A stretch of DNA of 64,000 nucleotides, from assembly GCF_900094585.1 (NCBI RefSeq), contig NZ_FMAG01000011.1, positions 106,785 to 170,784 on the forward strand, in the 5' to 3' direction. Under the pieces are notes generated by a model. That model was not told the DNA's origin. It saw only the letters and a program-made list of their open reading frames with translations, and did not search any database. This document shows positions 35,837-44,541 of this stretch, piece after piece (positions within the stretch are counted from its first letter, which is position 1; each line of letters opens with the position of its first letter). This DNA is from Martinezella multihospitum. Its GTDB lineage: Bacteria; Pseudomonadota; Alphaproteobacteria; Rhizobiales; Rhizobiaceae. The position numbers and the translations under genes were made by a program.

Positions 35837-37599
35837 GCCGTCGTCTGGGCGGGCAGCGACAGGATGAAACGGGCGCCGAGCAGCGTCGCACCATCGCCGT
35901 CGACGATATTTTCGGCGCGCAGCGACCCGCCATGCGCCTCGGCGATCTGCCGGCTGATCGAAAGGCCGAGGCCGGAATTCTGCCCGAAACCTTCGGATTC
36001 GGGCCGGTCGGTATAGAAACGTTCGAAGATGCGGTCGATGTTTTCGGCCTGAATGCCTGGACCGTTATCCTCGATATAGATGACGCAGCGTGTCCGCGTC
36101 CGCGTCAGCCGGACGGTGATCTTGCCGGTTTCCGTCGGAACGAAGGAACGTGCGTTTTCGATGAGATTGGTCACGATCTGGCCAATGCGCAGGTCGTGGC
36201 CGTCGATGGAGAATTTCGCTTTGTTGCCCGGCTTGCGGTCGACGACATATTCGATCTCGACGGCCTTCTTGCTATGTCCGACCTGCCGGGAAATCTCGAT
36301 CATGTCGCGCAGCAGCACTTCCAGATCGAGCGACTTCGCATCCGAACGGGCGAGTTCGGCATCGAGGCGCGATGCGTCTGAGATATCGCTGATCAGGCGA
36401 TCCAGGCGGCGCACATCGTGCTGGATCACATCCATCAGCCGCTTCTTGGAATCGTCGCTCTTGGCAAGCGGTAGCGTTTCGACGGCGCTGCGCAGCGATG
36501 TCAGCGGGTTTTTCAGTTCGTGGCTGACGTCGGCCGCGAAGCTTTCGATCGCATCGATGCGGTCGTAAAGCGCCGAAGTCATGTCGCGAAGCGCGATTGA
36601 CAGATTGCCGATCTCGTCTTGGCGGGCGGAAAAGTCCGGAATTTCCTCGCGTTCCTTCGCCCCGCCGCGGCGCACACGAATGGCCGCAGCCGAAAGCCGG
36701 CGCAGCGGATTGGCGATGGTGGAGGACAAGAGCAGCGACAGCACGACGTTGACGAGCGTTGCGACGCCGAAGACGCGCATGATCGCGAGACGTTCGGCAT
36801 GGACGATCTTGTCGATGTCGCCGGCCTGGGTCGAGAGCAGCAAGACGCCGAGCACGGCGCGGAAGCGCTGGATCGGCACGGCAACCGAGACGATCAGCTC
36901 GCCCTTCTCCGTGGTGCGGACAACAGCACCGCGCACGCCGGTCAATGCGTTCATGACTTCCGGATAGATCGAGCCGTCGCCGCCGGGCGCTTCTTTATAT
37001 ACAGGCAGGTTGCCCGGCTGCAGCATCTTGTTGAGCAGCCCGCTGAACCAGTCAGACCAGCTCTGCTTCTCGTCGTCGACAGGCGGCAGGTCGTAGCGCA
37101 GCACCTGGCCGCGCGAATAGAGATGGCGGCTGTCGAGCAGCAGGTTGGCATCGGCATCGAAGATGCGGGCGCGGGTGCGCGTCGGCGAAATCAGCCGCGT
37201 CAGCACCGGCGCGACTTTTTCCGGATCGATCGGGAATTCCAGATCCTCATCGTTCGGAACGGGCGTAATGCTCTGGCCGGCCTGCAGTTCCAGCAGCTTC
37301 TGCGGATCGATGGTGATGGAGTTCGTGTCGACCGATGCCGAGGCGGAAACGGCGCCGGCGATGATTTCGCCCTGCGTCAGCAGGCTCTCGACGCGTGCGT
37401 CGATCAGGCCCTCGCGGAACTGGTTGAGGTAGAGAATGCCGCCGACGAGGACGACCAGCGCCGCCAGATTGAAGAACAGGATGCGGCGCGTCAGGCTCGA
37501 AAAGACGGCGTTGCCGAAGATACGGCGGATCAGAACGAAGGGATGAGTCCAGCGCCGGCGCGCGATTCGAGCGCCGCTCGGGCTTTCCGAGTCGTCCAT
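35833..37599 (-). CDS. chvG: Sensor histidine kinase ChvG (ExoS)
   Basis: 588 residues from the ATG at 37599; a start at 37671 would add 24 unconserved residues. TM1 at about residues 41-59 and TM2 near 274-293 bracket a large periplasmic domain of more than 200 residues. A HAMP-like linker and DHp domain with H360 in DVSHELKNPLTSLRSAVETL follow. The GHKL domain has NLIENA, EDNGPGI and GLGLSISRQIAE motifs. In Sinorhizobium and Agrobacterium it senses envelope or acid stress and is held in check by periplasmic ExoR. Its stop overlaps hprK. Confidence 0.98.
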   Translation of the reverse strand: MDDSESPSGARIARRRWTHPFVLIRRIFGNAVFSSLTRRILFFNLAALVVLVGGILYLNQFREGLIDARVESLLTQGEIIAGAVSASASVDTNSITIDPQKLLELQAGQSITPVPNDEDLEFPIDPEKVAPVLTRLISPTRTRARIFDADANLLLDSRHLYSRGQVLRYDLPPVDDEKQSWSDWFSGLLNKMLQPGNLPVYKEAPGGDGSIYPEVMNALTGVRGAVVRTTEKGELIVSVAVPIQRFRAVLGVLLLSTQAGDIDKIVHAERLAIMRVFGVATLVNVVLSLLLSSTIANPLRRLSAAAIRVRRGGAKEREEIPDFSARQDEIGNLSIALRDMTSALYDRIDAIESFAADVSHELKNPLTSLRSAVETLPLAKSDDSKKRLMDVIQHDVRRLDRLISDISDASRLDAELARSDAKSLDLEVLLRDMIEISRQVGHSKKAVEIEYVVDRKPGNKAKFSIDGHDLRIGQIVTNLIENARSFVPTETGKITVRLTRTRTRCVIYIEDNGPGIQAENIDRIFERFYTDRPESEGFGQNSGLGLSISRQIAEAHGGSLRAENIVDGDGATLLGARFILSLPAQTTA

Positions 37600-37710
37600 A
37601 TCCCTGTTCTGCACCAGCTGTGCCAAGCCTACGGCCCTTTCGAAGAACGGGGTCGGCGACCCCGTCCGCATGCTCTTAATCCATTGGGCGCCGTATGGTC
37701 CAGTTAACTA

Positions 37711-38445
37711 TTAGGCAGCTTCGCGGAAACGATAGCCCACGCCATACAGCGTCTCGATCATATCAAAATCGAGGTCGACCATCTTGAATTTCTTGCGCAA
37801 CCGCTTGATGTGGCTGTCGATCGTGCGGTCGTCGACATAGACCTGCTCGTCGTAGGCCGCGTCCATCAGGGCATCGCGGCTCTTGACCACGCCGGGGCGC
37901 TGCGCCAGCGAATGCAGGATGAGAAATTCGGTGACGGTGAGCGTAACCGGCTCGCCCTTCCAGGTGCAGGTATGGCGTTCCTGGTCCATGACGAGCTGTC
38001 CGCGTTCCAGCGAACGGGCCTGCTGCGCAGCACCCGGCTTTGCAGCGGCATTGCTGCCACCGGCAGCATTTGCGGCTTCGCGGGCGGAGGCACGGCGGAG
38101 AACGGCCTTGACGCGTTCGACCAGCAGGCGCTGTGAGAAGGGCTTGGTGATGAAGTCGTCGGCGCCCATCTTCAGGCCGAAAAGCTCGTCGATCTCTTCA
38201 TCCTTCGAGGTCAGGAAGATCACGGGCAGGTCGGACTTCTGGCGCAGGCGGCGCAGGAGCTCCATGCCGTCCATGCGGGGCATCTTGATATCGAAGATCG
38301 CCAGTTGCGGCGGCCGGGCAAGCAGGCCGTCCAGCGCCGAAGCTCCGTCCGTATAGGTCTCTACCTTATATCCTTCTGCTTCCAAGGCAATCGATACGGA
38401 AGTCAGGATATTGCGGTCGTCGTCAACGAGCGCGATTGTCAACAT
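37711..38445 (-). CDS. chvI: Response regulator ChvI
   Basis: 244 residues from the ATG at 38445, which has GGAG eight bases upstream; the ATG at 38463 is not supported. OmpR/PhoB type. The receiver phosphorylation site is D52 in LAIFDIKMPRMDG, and the switch Lys is in FITKPFS. A linker rich in Ala/Gly (about 118-145) leads into the winged helix, with recognition segment near YVDDRTIDSHIKRLRKKF. It controls exopolysaccharide, motility and virulence/symbiosis genes in relatives. It is the first gene of chvI-chvG-hprK. Confidence 0.98.
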   Translation of the reverse strand: MLTIALVDDDRNILTSVSIALEAEGYKVETYTDGASALDGLLARPPQLAIFDIKMPRMDGMELLRRLRQKSDLPVIFLTSKDEEIDELFGLKMGADDFITKPFSQRLLVERVKAVLRRASAREAANAAGGSNAAAKPGAAQQARSLERGQLVMDQERHTCTWKGEPVTLTVTEFLILHSLAQRPGVVKSRDALMDAAYDEQVYVDDRTIDSHIKRLRKKFKMVDLDFDMIETLYGVGYRFREAA

Positions 38446-38650
38446 GGTGTTCGTCTCCGTCATCAGTGCGCGTCTCCCGGATTTGGAATCCAGCCCAGGC
38501 GGTCTGCCAGCTCGGTCGGCGGTAACCTGGCGCGCTTATGGGGATAAAGGTGGAACAAATTGTGGCAAAGATAAAGGGGAGGATTGTTGCGGAGAAAAAC
38601 CCTTGCGCAATAGTTGTGCGACGAAACGTCCCGCCACTCCTTATTCAAAC

Positions 38651-38690
38651 GATTTAAAATTATCGAAATTTATTTAAATCGATTAAATAA
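38651..38690. promoter_or_regulatory. AT-rich control region with AATCGATT palindrome between chvI and pckA
   Basis: The region is strikingly AT-rich for this genome. A perfect AATCGATT core (38677-38684) lies within TTTAAATCGATTAAATA, and a related AAAATTATCGAAATTT half lies beside it. A LacI-type regulator (PckR) is known to control pckA in Sinorhizobium; LacI-family sites are CG-centred palindromes like this, so it is a reasonable operator candidate. The regulator gene is not in the window. Confidence 0.45.
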
Positions 38691-38796
38691 CTGATATCAT
38701 TAAATATTTCTCTCTTCCGGCTCTTGTGCTTTTAAAAAGAGCCCTCTACGCTTTAGTTAGTTCTAACGGCCAAGCCCCTTTGTAGAGGAAAAAGTG

Positions 38797-40407
38797 ATGG
38801 AGCAATTCGGCGTCCGCAATCCCGCGACTGAACTGGGATCGATCGGCCTGGGAGCCGCCGCCAGTGTGCGCTATAACCTCATGGAAGCTCATCTCTATGA
38901 AGAGGCGATTCGCCGTCATGAAGCCGATCTGACCGCCGATGGCGCGCTCAGGGCCTTGACCGGCCAGCACACCGGCCGTTCCCCGAAGGACAAGTTCGTG
39001 GTGCGTAACGCCACCACCGAAGACCAGATCTGGTGGGATAACAACAAGCCGATGTCGCCGGAGCATTTCGAGCTGTTGCATGAGGACATGCTGGCGCATG
39101 CGCGCGGCAAGGACCTGTTCGTGCAGGATCTGATCGGCGGCGCCGATGTCGAATATGCTTTGCCGACGCGCGTCGTCACCGAATTCGCCTGGCACTCGCT
39201 GTTCATCCGCAATCTGCTGATCCGCCCCGATCGCTCTGATCTCGAAAGCTTCGTGCCGCAGCTGACGATCATCGATCTGCCTAGCTTCCGCGCTGATCCG
39301 GAACGTCATGGCTGCCGCACGGAAACGGTGATCGCCTGCGACTTCGTCAACGGCATCGTCCTGATCGGAGGCACCTCCTATGCCGGCGAGATGAAGAAAT
39401 CGGTGTTCACGGCGTTGAACTACATGCTGCCGGAGCGTGGCGTCATGCCGATGCATTGCTCGGCCAATGTCGGTCCCGAAGGCGATGCCGCTATCTTCTT
39501 CGGACTGTCGGGCACGGGCAAGACGACACTCTCGGCCGATCCCACCCGCACGCTCATCGGTGACGACGAGCATGGCTGGGGCGAAAACGGCATCTTCAAT
39601 TTCGAAGGCGGCTGCTACGCCAAGACCATCCGCCTGTCGGCCGAAGCCGAACCGGAAATCTATGCCACGACCCGCCGTTTTGGCACCGTGCTTGAGAATG
39701 TCGTGCTCGACGAGCATGGTCGGCCGGATCTCGATGACGGCTCGCTGACGGAAAACACCCGCAGCGCCTATCCGCTGCATTTCATCCCGAATGCCTCGGA
39801 ATCCGGTATCACCGGCCACCCCGAAACGATCATCATGCTGACGGCAGACGCTTTCGGCGTTATGCCGCCGATCGCCAAGCTGACGCCGGATCAGGCGATG
39901 TACCACTTCCTGTCCGGCTACACCGCCAAGGTCGCCGGCACGGAAAAGGGCGTCGTCGAGCCGGAAGCGACCTTCTCGACCTGCTTCGGCGCTCCTTTCA
40001 TGCCGCGCCACCCGGCCGAATACGGCAACCTGCTCAAGGAGCTGATCGCCCGCCACGGTGCCCGTTGCTGGCTGGTCAACACCGGCTGGACCGGCGGCGC
40101 CTACGGGACCGGTCGTCGCATGCCGATCAAGGCAACCCGCGCATTGCTCGCCGCCGCCCTGAAGGGCGATCTCGACAATGTCGAATTCCGCACCGATGCG
40201 AATTTCGGCTTTGCGGTTCCGGTCGCGGTCGACGGCGTCGATACCGCCATCCTCGACCCACGCTCCACCTGGGCCGATGGTGAGGCCTATGATGCGCAGG
40301 CCAGGAAGCTGGTGCAGATGTTCGTCACCAACTTCGCGAAGTTCGAGGATCATGTGGACGGCAACGTCCGCGATGCGGCACCGGGGATGCCGGTCGCTGC
40401 AGAGTAA
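38797..40407 (+). CDS. pckA: Phosphoenolpyruvate carboxykinase (ATP)
   Basis: 536 residues from the ATG at 38797, seven bases after AGAGGA; the GTG at 38794 is too close to that ribosome site. It converts oxaloacetate plus ATP to PEP, the entry to gluconeogenesis on C4 acids, which are the main carbon source of bacteroids. The kinase-1a P-loop is FFGLSGTGKTTLSADP near residue 235, with RSPKDKFVV and the metal-binding Asp in LIGDDEHGW. It is divergent from chvI. Confidence 0.99.
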   Translation: MEQFGVRNPATELGSIGLGAAASVRYNLMEAHLYEEAIRRHEADLTADGALRALTGQHTGRSPKDKFVVRNATTEDQIWWDNNKPMSPEHFELLHEDMLAHARGKDLFVQDLIGGADVEYALPTRVVTEFAWHSLFIRNLLIRPDRSDLESFVPQLTIIDLPSFRADPERHGCRTETVIACDFVNGIVLIGGTSYAGEMKKSVFTALNYMLPERGVMPMHCSANVGPEGDAAIFFGLSGTGKTTLSADPTRTLIGDDEHGWGENGIFNFEGGCYAKTIRLSAEAEPEIYATTRRFGTVLENVVLDEHGRPDLDDGSLTENTRSAYPLHFIPNASESGITGHPETIIMLTADAFGVMPPIAKLTPDQAMYHFLSGYTAKVAGTEKGVVEPEATFSTCFGAPFMPRHPAEYGNLLKELIARHGARCWLVNTGWTGGAYGTGRRMPIKATRALLAAALKGDLDNVEFRTDANFGFAVPVAVDGVDTAILDPRSTWADGEAYDAQARKLVQMFVTNFAKFEDHVDGNVRDAAPGMPVAAE

Positions 40408-40446
40408 ATAACCTTACGGGAGCAATGACTCACGTGAAACTCACCC

Positions 40447-40585
40447 GCCCTCGTGGTTCGAGACGGCCCTTTAGGCCTCCTCGCCATGAGGGCTGATCTT
40501 TTCTGCCCTGGCAGCAGTAACTCCGTCCTCATCCTTGAGGTGCATTTTAGTGCTGCGCGCGGAAATGCCTCGAAGGACGAGACGG
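40447..40585. repeat. RIME-type intergenic repeat between pckA and arfB
   Basis: Paired palindromic units: one starts CCCTCGTGGTTCGAGACGG (40448 on), the other runs from CCTCATCCTTGAGG (40529) to CTCGAAGGACGAG (near 40582). These TTCGAG/CTCGAA and CCTCATCCTGAGG motifs are the rhizobial intergenic mosaic element type and recur at 57276-57423. No gene lies in this gap. Confidence 0.8.
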
Positions 40586-40653
40586 TCCCAAACTCGCCAC
40601 AACCGTATTTTCAACCGCGCACTGATGTGGGATAGACAGGCGCGGAGAAAATC

Positions 40654-41088
40654 ATGGCCAGCGAAGCGCTTTACATCAACGACCGGATCACGATTGCCGG
40701 CTGGGAGCTGACGGAACAGTTCGTTCTGGCAGGCGGCCCCGGCGGCCAGAACGTCAACAAGGTCGCAACTGCAGTCCAACTTTTCTTCAACGTACAGAAT
40801 TCCCCCTCGCTGACGGAGCGCGTCAAGGCCAATGCTGTCAGGCTCGCCGGCCGCCGCGTCTCAAAGGAAGGCGTGCTGATGATCGAAGCCAGCCGCTTCC
40901 GCAGCCAGGATCGCAATCGCGAGGATGCGCGCGAGCGCCTGAAAGAGCTGATCCTCGAAGCAGCCGCCCCGCCGCCGCCGCCGCGCAGAAAGACCAAGCC
41001 GACAAAAGGCTCCATCGAGCGCCGGCTGAAGGAAAAATCCGGCCGTTCCGAGGTCAAGAAGATGCGAGGCAAGGTCGGTGGCGACTAG
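40654..41088 (+). CDS. arfB: Alternative ribosome-rescue factor / peptidyl-tRNA hydrolase ArfB (YaeJ)
   Basis: 144 residues. Short release-factor-like protein with the catalytic GGQ motif in AGGPGGQNVNKV near residue 30, which hydrolyses peptidyl-tRNA on stalled ribosomes without a stop codon. It lacks the codon-recognition domains of RF1/RF2. The basic, Lys/Arg/Pro-rich C-terminal tail (residues about 105-144) is the part that enters the empty mRNA channel in E. coli ArfB. GGAGA lies six bases before the ATG. It is flanked by repeats on both sides and so is monocistronic. Confidence 0.96.
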   Translation: MASEALYINDRITIAGWELTEQFVLAGGPGGQNVNKVATAVQLFFNVQNSPSLTERVKANAVRLAGRRVSKEGVLMIEASRFRSQDRNREDARERLKELILEAAAPPPPPRRKTKPTKGSIERRLKEKSGRSEVKKMRGKVGGD

Positions 41089-41175
41089 GTTTGGTTTTCG
41101 GGCTGCGGTTCTGATTTGGCCGGGTAAAATGAGGCTTGTCAGGCAAGTTCGGTGTTGCCGTAACTCTGTGCCTGG

Positions 41176-41310
41176 CCCTCATCCTAACCTTCTCCCCGCA
41201 TGCGGGGAGAAGGGACGACAGTGTGAACCACAGGCTTTCCCTTGAGTAACAGGTTTGAGGCAGATTAGGCTCCCTCGCCCCGCTTGCGGGGAGAGGGCTG
41301 GGGTGAGGGG
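41176..41310. repeat. Paired C-rich palindromes with overall inverted-repeat ends (MITE-like)
   Basis: Two copies of the element seen at 20317: CCCTCATCCTAACC plus stem TTCTCCCCGC/GCGGGGAGAA (41176-41214), and stem CCCCGC/GCGGGG with GAGAGGGCTGGGGTGAGGGG tail (41272-41310). Here the tails point outward, the opposite of the 20 kb locus. The outer ends GGCCCTCA and TGAGGGGCC are nearly complementary, so the 135 bases form one large inverted repeat. Confidence 0.8.
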
Positions 41311-41372
41311 CCATGCATGAAGGTACGGCAATGGCGCGCTGACCTGACCAGCAATGCTCAAAGGAAATATCG

Positions 41373-41981
41373 ATGCAGCTCCCCAACGGAATTCGCCATC
41401 TGCCCGGATATCTCGATCGCCCCGCCCAGGAAGCGCTGGTTGAGGCCATCCGCGCAGTCGTGGCGGAGGCGCCGCTGTTCATGCCGGTCATGCCCGGTAC
41501 TGGTAAGGAAATGTCGGTACGCATGACCAATTGCGGCCCGCTCGGCTGGGTAACGGACAAGCAGCGCGGCTACCGTTACCAGCCGGCGCATCCGGTCACC
41601 GGCCGTCCCTGGCCAGCCATACCGCCGCAACTGCTCGATCTCTGGAATGACATAGCAGGCTATGAAAAACCGCCGGAGGCCTGCCTCGTCAATTTCTATA
41701 GCGACGATGCTCGCATGGGCCTGCATCAGGATCGCGACGAACAGGATCTCAAGGCGCCCGTCCTGTCGGTCTCGCTCGGCAATACCTGTCTCTTTCGGGT
41801 CGGCGGGCTCAACCGCAATGACCGCACGCTATCCTTCAAGCTCGCGAGCGGCGATATCGTCGTTCTGGGCGGCGAAGGAAGATTGTGCTTTCACGGTGTC
41901 GACCGCATCTATCCGGCAACGTCGACATTGCTGAAGAATCGCGGGCGGATAAACCTGACTTTAAGGCGAGTGACCGCATAA
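41373..41981 (+). CDS. alkB: Alpha-ketoglutarate-dependent DNA repair dioxygenase AlkB
   Basis: 202 residues. Oxidative demethylase for N1-methyladenine and N3-methylcytosine. The Fe(II) triad is visible as H118 and D120 in GLHQDRDE and H174 in CFHGVDRI; 2-oxoglutarate-binding arginines are in NRGRINLTLRR (R192 and R198). AAGGAAA stands seven bases before the ATG. It sits just after the MITE-like repeat. The next gene begins three bases after its stop, so the two may be cotranscribed. Confidence 0.97.
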   Translation: MQLPNGIRHLPGYLDRPAQEALVEAIRAVVAEAPLFMPVMPGTGKEMSVRMTNCGPLGWVTDKQRGYRYQPAHPVTGRPWPAIPPQLLDLWNDIAGYEKPPEACLVNFYSDDARMGLHQDRDEQDLKAPVLSVSLGNTCLFRVGGLNRNDRTLSFKLASGDIVVLGGEGRLCFHGVDRIYPATSTLLKNRGRINLTLRRVTA

Positions 41982-41984
41982 ATA

Positions 41985-43214
41985 TTGCGGACAAACGCGG
42001 TTGGGGTGATCGTGACAAGACCGAGAGCTGAGCTATTTTTTGCGTCTCTGATCGTTGTATTGGGACTGGCGTGCGGTCTCTATCTCCAAAAGTGTCTGTG
42101 GACCCTGACGGCCGATGGGTTTTCCGTCATCTCAGATCGTCTCCCCTATTGGGATTTTACCAATCTCTGGGCGGGCACACGGATGGCTTTGAAGGGTAAT
42201 GTGGGCTACCTGTTCGACGCTGAGGCCTATAGGCGAGAGCTTCGGCTGCTCCTATCGCCCTTACTGCCAAATCAAGAATGGAGCTATCCGCCCTCCATGC
42301 TTCTGATTGGTATTCCCTTTGCTGGATTGCCAATTTTCATTGCATATGTCCTGTGGACCTTGGGGACGCTCTTTCTACTACTTTTAGCAACAAAGCAGCT
42401 CGATCTTGTGTGGTGGGCGCGCCTTTTCATCGTTGTTTCGCCCGCAGCCATCATGGACGCTGTTTTCGGACAAAATGGTGCGCTGACGACGGCCCTGTTG
42501 CTGTCCGGGCTGCTTCTTGCTCCCAGCCGGCCGGTCATCGCTGGCATTTTGTTGGGCTTGCTGACCGTCAAGCCGCAATTGGGCGTGCTCGTGCCATTTT
42601 GTCTGCTTGCTGCCGGGAACTATCGCGCCATTCTTTCAGCTGGCGCGACGGCGCTGCTCCTGGTGATCGCCATAGGCCTATTGTTTGGCTTCGAGGTCTG
42701 GTCGTTGTTTTGGACTGAGACGCGCCCTCTGATGACGGCGATCCTGGAAGCACCGTTTCCGCAAGGCTACCAGATGAATGCGGTGACGTTTTTTATGCTG
42801 GCACGATCATTGGGGCTCGATCTCGCCGCGTCCTACTCGTTTCAATTGATCGCTTCCGTCGTCGCGACTACTGCGACCCTATGGCTTTGGCGTAGCGCGA
42901 CGAAGGTCGACCATCGCAGCAAGGTCTGCCTGACGGCAATCCTGACACTCGTCGCTATGCCCTACGGCTATGTCTACGACACAATCCCGATAAGCGTCAC
43001 CGTTGCATACTTTTTCTTCAATTATCGGGGTTTCCTGCTCTTTCTCGGCGTAGCCTGGCTTTATCCCGTGTTCAACCAACATGTCGCGGAGCTGATGGTG
43101 CCGATCGGAGCTCTGATATCGGCTGGGCTTGCTATATGCATGCTCATCCGCATCCTGCGCGATCAACGCTCACCAGATGTGGACATGGCGACGACGGCTG
43201 AGATCGCGAGCTAG
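41985..43214 (+). CDS. DUF2029/GT87-like polytopic membrane protein
   Basis: 409 residues with about nine hydrophobic segments, starting with LFFASLIVVLGLACGLYL. Its pattern matches DUF2029 (GT87), a family including polyprenyl-phosphate-mannose-dependent mannosyltransferases of actinobacteria; the WDFTNLWAGTRMA motif in the first loop fits. The start is uncertain: TTG at 41985 opens the frame, and a GTG at 42006-42012 is an alternative. Codon use is less GC-biased than in the neighbours (for example TTG, ATA and TTT are common), hinting at acquired DNA. Its stop overlaps the convergent coaA stop within CTAG at 43211-43214. Glycosyl acceptor and donor are unknown. Confidence 0.8.
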   Translation: MRTNAVGVIVTRPRAELFFASLIVVLGLACGLYLQKCLWTLTADGFSVISDRLPYWDFTNLWAGTRMALKGNVGYLFDAEAYRRELRLLLSPLLPNQEWSYPPSMLLIGIPFAGLPIFIAYVLWTLGTLFLLLLATKQLDLVWWARLFIVVSPAAIMDAVFGQNGALTTALLLSGLLLAPSRPVIAGILLGLLTVKPQLGVLVPFCLLAAGNYRAILSAGATALLLVIAIGLLFGFEVWSLFWTETRPLMTAILEAPFPQGYQMNAVTFFMLARSLGLDLAASYSFQLIASVVATTATLWLWRSATKVDHRSKVCLTAILTLVAMPYGYVYDTIPISVTVAYFFFNYRGFLLFLGVAWLYPVFNQHVAELMVPIGALISAGLAICMLIRILRDQRSPDVDMATTAEIAS

Positions 43215-44206
43215 AGCTTCCGCAGCGCCACCTGTTCGATCAGATGATTCTTGCCCTTCTGCAAGATAAGGTCGGCGCGGGGTCGCGTCGGCAGGATATT
43301 CTGGCGCAGGTTCTTCAGGTTGATGTTCTTCCAGAGCCCCTCGGCGATCGCCAGCGCTTCCTCCTCGCTGATCGAGGCGTAGCGGTGGAAGAAGGAGTTG
43401 GGATCGCGGAAGGCGGTCTCGCGCAGCCGCATGAAACGGGCGACATACCAATTGTGGATGAGTTCCTCGTCGGCATCGATATAGATCGAGAAGTCGAAGA
43501 AGTCCGAAACCATCGGCACGATCTTGCCGTCGGCCGGCAAATGCCGTGATTGCAGCACGTTGATGCCTTCGAAGATCAGGATGTCCGGGCGATCGACCGT
43601 CTTGAATTCGTTCGGCAGCACGTCATAGACGAGGTGCGAATAGGAGGGCGCCTGTACATTCGGCTGGCCGGCCTTGATCGCCGAGAGGAAGCGCAGGAGC
43701 GCCGCCGTATCGTAGCTTTCCGGAAAACCCTTGCGCTGCATCAGGTTGCGGCGCTGCAGCTCGGCATTCGGATAAAGAAAGCCGTCCGTGGTGACCAGAT
43801 CGACCTTCGGGCTCGATGGCCAGCGGCCCAGCAATTCCTTCAGGATACGCGCCGTGGTGGATTTGCCGACGGCAACCGAGCCGGCGATGCCGATGACGAA
43901 GGGCGTCTTGGCGATATCGGAGAGGCTGAGGAAGCGATTGCGCTGCTCGAACAGGATCTGCGAGGATTCCACATGCGAGGACAAAAGCCGTGACAGCGAC
44001 AGATAGATGCGTCGAACTTCGTCGAGATCGATCGGGTCGCCCATCGAGCGCAGCCGCGTCACTTCGTCGGCGGTCAGCGTCAGCGGCGTGTCGGCCCGGA
44101 ATTTCGCCCATTCTTCCGAGGAGAAGAAATAGTAGGGCGAATAGGCTTTCGCCTGGAAAATATCGAGCGTCTCGGGCGCGGGCTGGGTCTTGGTCGCTAT
44201 GGTCAT
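43211..44206 (-). CDS. coaA: Pantothenate kinase
   Basis: 331 residues from the ATG at 44206, seven bases after the hisE stop; the frame extends to 44269 inside hisE. Type I (prokaryotic) PanK, first step of CoA synthesis. The P-loop is GIAGSVAVGKSTTARIL near residue 115, followed by VDLVTTDGFLYPN. The conserved LSRLLSSHVESSQ and PDILIFEGINVLQ segments are present. It is the last gene of the his cluster on this strand, as commonly seen in rhizobia. Its stop shares CTAG with the convergent GT87 gene. Confidence 0.98.
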   Translation of the reverse strand: MTIATKTQPAPETLDIFQAKAYSPYYFFSSEEWAKFRADTPLTLTADEVTRLRSMGDPIDLDEVRRIYLSLSRLLSSHVESSQILFEQRNRFLSLSDIAKTPFVIGIAGSVAVGKSTTARILKELLGRWPSSPKVDLVTTDGFLYPNAELQRRNLMQRKGFPESYDTAALLRFLSAIKAGQPNVQAPSYSHLVYDVLPNEFKTVDRPDILIFEGINVLQSRHLPADGKIVPMVSDFFDFSIYIDADEELIHNWYVARFMRLRETAFRDPNSFFHRYASISEEEALAIAEGLWKNINLKNLRQNILPTRPRADLILQKGKNHLIEQVALRKL

Positions 44207-44213
44207 CGCGTTC

Positions 44214-44528
44214 TTACCGGCTGGCCTTTTCCTGAAGGCCGGATTGGGCGGTGCGCCTTTCGAGCTCACCCATCACATTCTCTAACGGAATGCCCGCAAT
44301 CTTCAATACGACCATAAGGTGATATAGCAGATCGGCCGCCTCGTAGGTGAGATTGTCGCGATCGTTGGTAACCGCAGCCATCACGGCCTCGATCGCTTCT
44401 TCGCCCAGCTTCTTGGCCGCTTTCGGCTGTCCGGCGGCAACAAGCTTCGCCGTCCAGGATTCGTCCGGCGAGGCCTTGGAGCGCTCCTCGACGATTCGCT
44501 CGAGGTCGGAAAGGGTAAATCCGCTCAT
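44214..44528 (-). CDS. hisE: Phosphoribosyl-ATP pyrophosphatase
   Basis: 104 residues from the ATG at 44528; the frame upstream runs into hisF and is rejected. It removes pyrophosphate from phosphoribosyl-ATP, the second step of histidine synthesis. The MazG-like fold is shown by KLGEEAIEAVMAAVTND and EAADLLYHLMVVL, whose Glu/Asp residues bind Mg2+. HisI (cyclohydrolase) is separate and not in this window. It lies 13 bases after hisF and 7 before coaA. Confidence 0.97.
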   Translation of the reverse strand: MSGFTLSDLERIVEERSKASPDESWTAKLVAAGQPKAAKKLGEEAIEAVMAAVTNDRDNLTYEAADLLYHLMVVLKIAGIPLENVMGELERRTAQSGLQEKASR

Positions 44529-44541
44529 CGCTCGCTGTCTC

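Noticed and set aside
38746..40353. 535-residue minus-strand ORF over pckA
   Set aside because: Antisense to pckA, no ribosome site and no recognisable domain.
40453..40635. 60-residue ORF between pckA and arfB
   Set aside because: Lies wholly within a RIME-type repeat.
20190..41372. CRISPR array suggested by repeated palindromes
   Set aside because: The repeats are single or paired, inverted and without regular spacers; no cas genes are present.
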